Below, one piece after another: positions 22,107-24,416 of a stretch of DNA of 24,416 nt. The notes beneath the pieces were generated by a model. It was not told the DNA's origin and searched no databases. It saw only the letters and a program-made list of their open reading frames with translations. The stretch's first letter is position 1. Each line of letters starts with the position of its first letter. The translations under genes were made by a program, and so were the position numbers. The stretch covers positions 1 through 24,416 of the forward strand of contig CAZYVA010000017.1 in assembly GCA_964650695.1 (NCBI GenBank). The letters run 5' to 3'. Source of the stretch: CAZYVA01 sp964650695 (lineage in GTDB: Bacteria; Bacillota; Clostridia; Lachnospirales; Lachnospiraceae).

Positions 22107-23201
22107 CTAACACTTTGCCAAATGCTTCGCCACCATCATTGCAATCTTGAACGTCAGCGCATCGTCAAAAATCCTGACATCCAGCCCCGTTTTCTTATGA
22201 ATCTTGTCCAGCCGGTACACAAGCGTGTTTCTATGGATGTAAAGCTTCCTTGCCGTCTCCGAGATATTCAGATTGTTATCGAAAAAAGCATATACCGTAT
22301 CCAACTCCGCATCCTCAAACAGCCCGTCCACCTCCTTTTCAAATACTTCCTTCAAAAACATCTCGCAAAGCGATTTTGGAAGCTGGTGGATCAGCCGCCC
22401 GATCCCCAATTCATTGTACGCGAAAATGCTGTCCTCCTCGTAAAAGATCCTGCCGACTTCCAGCGCCATATCCGCCTCTTTATAGGATTTGGAGACTTCC
22501 CCCAACTCTTCCGTGATGGCCCCATAGGAAATCCGGACGCCGATCATCGCCTCTGTATTCAGCGTATCCGAAAGCATCCGCGCCGTCTGCGCAAGCTGAG
22601 GATAGCCTTCTGTTTTCTCAAGGGATTTCACTAAAATAACCCTTTTTTCATCCACAGCGGTAACAAAATCATTCCTCCCGGCCGGGTACAGCCCGCGCAG
22701 CGTATCCAGGATCAGGTTCTCCCCTTCTTTTTTCGGCTCTATCAAAAAAACGGCCCTTCTAAGTTCCACCGGTATCTTCAGCTTTTTTGCCTGGTTGTAA
22801 ATATCGACCAAAAGCAGGTTGTCCAAAATCAGGTTTTGGATAAACCGGTTCCTGTCCATCCTCTCTTTGCTGACATACAACAGGTTGGAAAGCTGGCTTG
22901 CGCCCAGACGCCCAGCCAGCCCCAGCAGCGGTTCCTCTCCTTGCAGAGCCAGGATATACCGGGGGATCCCTTCTTCATCCTGAACGAGGAACAGCCCGGT
23001 ATCTCCCACTGTCTTTTCCATCTGTGGGGCATCCGCGCTGCTTTTTTCTTTCCCGAAAGCCAGCACGTCCGGCTCCACGCCGCGCAGTCTTTCATCTGTC
23101 ATCGCCAGACAACCGCCGTTTGCGTCCCAGACTGCGCAGTCCAGGCCGCTGATCCTTTTGATATCCTGTATCGTCCTGTGTAAAACCTGATTTTGCAGCA
23201 T
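22107..23201 (-). CDS. CdaR/PucR-type transcriptional regulator
   Basis: A 364-residue regulator. AGGAGG eight bases before ATG 23199-23201 decides the start (MLQNQVLHRTIQDIKRISGL); the frame is open to 23300 through repeat DNA. The N-terminal ~130 residues resemble the sugar-diacid-recognition domain of CdaR (GLDCAVWDANGGCLAM). The middle region is a degenerate GGDEF-like domain (AMIGVRISYGAITEELGEVS). The C-terminal PucR-type helix-turn-helix (NNLNISETARKLYIHRNTLVYRLDKI) is at ~311-336. It lies immediately upstream of the hydratase gene in the same transcript, so it probably senses a hydroxy-diacid and controls its own operon. Activator or repressor role is not visible. Confidence 0.9.
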   Translation of the reverse strand: MLQNQVLHRTIQDIKRISGLDCAVWDANGGCLAMTDERLRGVEPDVLAFGKEKSSADAPQMEKTVGDTGLFLVQDEEGIPRYILALQGEEPLLGLAGRLGASQLSNLLYVSKERMDRNRFIQNLILDNLLLVDIYNQAKKLKIPVELRRAVFLIEPKKEGENLILDTLRGLYPAGRNDFVTAVDEKRVILVKSLEKTEGYPQLAQTARMLSDTLNTEAMIGVRISYGAITEELGEVSKSYKEADMALEVGRIFYEEDSIFAYNELGIGRLIHQLPKSLCEMFLKEVFEKEVDGLFEDAELDTVYAFFDNNLNISETARKLYIHRNTLVYRLDKIHKKTGLDVRIFDDALTFKIAMMVAKHLAKC

Positions 23202-23240
23202 GGGCAACGCCTCCTGTAATAACCTAAACCCACACACCCC

Positions 23241-23255
23241 TGCGGGCGTGACAAG
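23241..23255 (-). repeat. Partial third copy of the 49-bp repeat core
   Basis: TGCGGGCGTGACAAG is identical to the centre of the two full 49-bp repeats further upstream of the regulator, without the flanks. It lies ~40 bases from the regulator start codon. Confidence 0.7.
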
Positions 23256-23262
23256 ACCATTG

Positions 23263-23311
23263 ACTAAGCCTTCCCACGCCTTGCGGGCGTGACAAGGCAA
23301 GTTTCTTAGTA
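23263..23311 (-). repeat. 49-bp hairpin repeat, copy 1
   Basis: Identical to 23372-23420 except for one base near the right end (TTAGTA here, ATAGTA there). Nested arms: ACTAA/TTAGT, GCCTT/AAGGC and ACGCC/GGCGT. It lies inside the leader RNA of the regulator operon. Confidence 0.9.
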
Positions 23312-23318
23312 TCGGTAA

Positions 23319-23363
23319 CGCAGCGTCACTATGCTCGCAAATACCTCGCTAAGTGTCGCTGCG
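23319..23363 (-). other. Hairpin between the two 49-bp repeats
   Basis: CGCAGCGTCACT (23319-23330) pairs with AGTGTCGCTGCG (23352-23363) at 11 of 12 positions. The ACGCAGCG octamer at its base also occurs in the intergenic DNA near 1959, 5004 and 23620. Confidence 0.75.
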
Positions 23364-23371
23364 TACATTCA

Positions 23372-23420
23372 ACTAAGCCTTCCCACGCCTTGCGGGCGTG
23401 ACAAGGCAAGTTTCATAGTA
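23372..23420 (-). repeat. 49-bp hairpin repeat, copy 2 (carries the -10 box)
   Basis: Second copy, 109 bases from the first. Its single base difference turns TACTAA (minus strand, copy 1) into TACTAT, the -10 element of the promoter at 23415-23443. Confidence 0.9.
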
Positions 23421-23443
23421 ATAGAAATCGGGGGGATTGTCAA
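23415..23443 (-). promoter_or_regulatory. Sigma-A-type promoter of the regulator-hydratase operon
   Basis: On the minus strand a perfect TTGACA (23438-23443), a 17-base spacer and TACTAT (23415-23420). Transcription would start near 23408. The ~207-base leader would consist almost wholly of the repeats and hairpins described at 23241-23420. Confidence 0.8.
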
Positions 23444-23507
23444 CTGGTTGGGGAAGCTGTGCGAAAGGACTTCCGCCGATCGCGCAGGATAAATCTTCCT
23501 ATATAAA

Positions 23508-23549
23508 GCGGCCGCAATCCCCTGGCTGAAATGCCAGGATTGCGGCCGC
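23508..23549 (-). terminator. Strong terminator after the sugar ABC ATPase gene
   Basis: GCGGCCGCAATCC (23508-23520) pairs perfectly over 13 bp with GGATTGCGGCCGC (23537-23549), with TGGC/GCCA inside. On the minus strand the stem is followed by TTTATATAGG, fitting termination of the leftward ABC ATPase transcript. The 120 bases between this stem and the ATPase stop hold a small CGCTG/CAGCG hairpin but no gene I can support. Confidence 0.85.
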
Positions 23550-23672
23550 CTTATCCTTCTACAGTCATCCAACCATAAGCCCCCGGTCCCCATGCCTTGG
23601 CGCTGCCACAACGCAGCGTGAGGGTTTACTGTGAACGCGCCTTGCCAGGCCCCGATAGGGCGAAGAAAAGGC

Positions 23673-24416
23673 TTAGTTTGTGATCGTCTCCTCTGTTTCC
23701 TTATTAAATACATGGATCTTATTTGCATCCAAGGCGAATTTAACCGTATCGCCAGTCCTTGCCTTTGTACTCGGCTCCACTCTGGCTGTCATGCTTGTGC
23801 CTTCATAATCGAAATACAAGAAGACCTCCGCACCAAGCATCTCGTATACACGGATCTTGGCCTCGATCGTGGTGTCCGGTGATTTTGCGAGGAATTCCGG
23901 CTCATCGTGGACGTCCTCCGGACGGATGCCAAGGATAACGGTCTTTCCATTGTATCCGCCGTCAACGAGCTTTTTCGCTTTTTCCGGGGCAAGCTTGATC
24001 GCGGACGGGCCAGCCTGAAGGTAAACGTCATCCCCTTTTACCTGGCAGACCGCGTCGATAAAGTTCATCTGCGGGGATCCGATAAATCCAGCCACAAACA
24101 GGTTGCACGGCGAATCGTAAAGCACCTGCGGGGTATCCACCTGCTGCACGATACCAGCGTTCATGACAACGATCCGTGTCCCCAGGGTCATAGCCTCTGT
24201 CTGGTCGTGGGTGACATAGATGATGGTCGTACCCAGTCTCTGGTGCAGCCTGGAGATCTCAACACGCATCTGCCCACGGAGCTTTGCGTCCAGGTTGGAA
24301 AGCGGCTCGTCCATCAGGAATACTTTCGGGTTCCGCACGATCGCGCGTCCCATCGCGACACGCTGCCGCTGTCCGCCGGAAAGAGCCTTGGGCTTACGGT
24401 CGAGAAGCGCTTCCAA
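23673..24416 (-). CDS. MalK/UgpC/MsmK-type sugar ABC transporter ATPase (5' end outside window)
   Basis: The last 247-248 codons of a carbohydrate-importer ATPase; the N-terminus with Walker A lies beyond the right edge. Visible parts: signature LSGGQRQRVAMGRAIVRNP, Walker B VFLMDEP, D-loop SNLDAKLR, switch VTHDQTEAM, then QQVDTPQVLYDSPCNLFVAGFIG. The C-terminal OB/TOBE regulatory region includes ILGIRPEDVHDEP and SMTARVEPSTKARTGDTV. This C-terminal region is the part that interacts with enzyme IIA-Glc-like or other regulators in MalK relatives. Many Firmicutes use one such ATPase for several sugar importers (MsmK/MsmX, family knowledge). No permease or binding protein is in view, so the sugar is unknown. 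Confidence 0.93.
   Translation of the reverse strand: MEALLDRKPKALSGGQRQRVAMGRAIVRNPKVFLMDEPLSNLDAKLRGQMRVEISRLHQRLGTTIIYVTHDQTEAMTLGTRIVVMNAGIVQQVDTPQVLYDSPCNLFVAGFIGSPQMNFIDAVCQVKGDDVYLQAGPSAIKLAPEKAKKLVDGGYNGKTVILGIRPEDVHDEPEFLAKSPDTTIEAKIRVYEMLGAEVFLYFDYEGTSMTARVEPSTKARTGDTVKFALDANKIHVFNKETEETITN

Noticed and set aside
23369..23882. Short frames on both strands across the terminator and ATPase 3' end
   Set aside because: They cross a 13-bp perfect terminator stem or lie antisense to the ABC ATPase, and no motif is present.

Overview
The window looks like chromosome of a gut-type Clostridia, most likely Lachnospiraceae (inference). It carries a V/A-type ATPase operon, a Trp-specific T-box, strong AGGAGG ribosome sites with frequent TTG/GTG starts, a GH25-SH3-Fn3 secreted lysozyme and zinc-ribbon mini-proteins. 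By eye most of it is moderately GC-rich, while the first ~1.6 kb is AT-richer and looks like accessory DNA.

Layout. 1-1890: accessory block on + with the tail of an S24/LexA-like protein, a SAP-domain protein, a zinc-ribbon protein with a Trp-rich hydrophobic segment, a RelE-type toxin-antitoxin pair and a second zinc-ribbon protein. Two near-identical 50-bp hairpin repeats bracket the toxin-antitoxin pair. 2033-3448: secreted GH25 lysozyme. 3464-7608: sigma-A-like promoter, T-box leader with a TGG (Trp) specifier, then trpX-trpY-trpZ (tryptophan-type ABC uptake) and an ATC-hydrolase-family enzyme. 7705-8505: proC. 8492-8887: remnant of an SGNH-hydrolase-like gene.

8885-18001 (minus strand): a nine-gene V-type ATPase operon in transcription order G/H-C-I-K-F-E-A-B-D. 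It has tight or overlapping junctions, except for a 596-bp non-coding gap between B and D. That gap is filled by 2.6 copies of a ~202-bp tandem repeat with large internal inverted repeats. The SGNH remnant continues in the same reading frame directly after the ntpD stop codon.

18324-19673: iron-dependent alcohol dehydrogenase with its own promoter and a leader containing a terminator-like hairpin, ending at a bidirectional terminator. 19806-23443 (minus): a strong promoter embedded in a repeat, a ~200-nt repeat-rich leader, a CdaR/PucR-type regulator and an aconitase-family hydratase. 23508-24416 (minus): terminator and 3' part of a MalK/UgpC-type sugar ABC ATPase that runs off the window.

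The genes are mostly recognisable housekeeping or transport functions. The unusual content is in the non-coding DNA: several structured repeat families sit inside operons and leaders, one 49-bp repeat copy supplies a -10 box, and the ATC-hydrolase-family gene sits under a tryptophan T-box. I found no convincing novel defence or mobile system.
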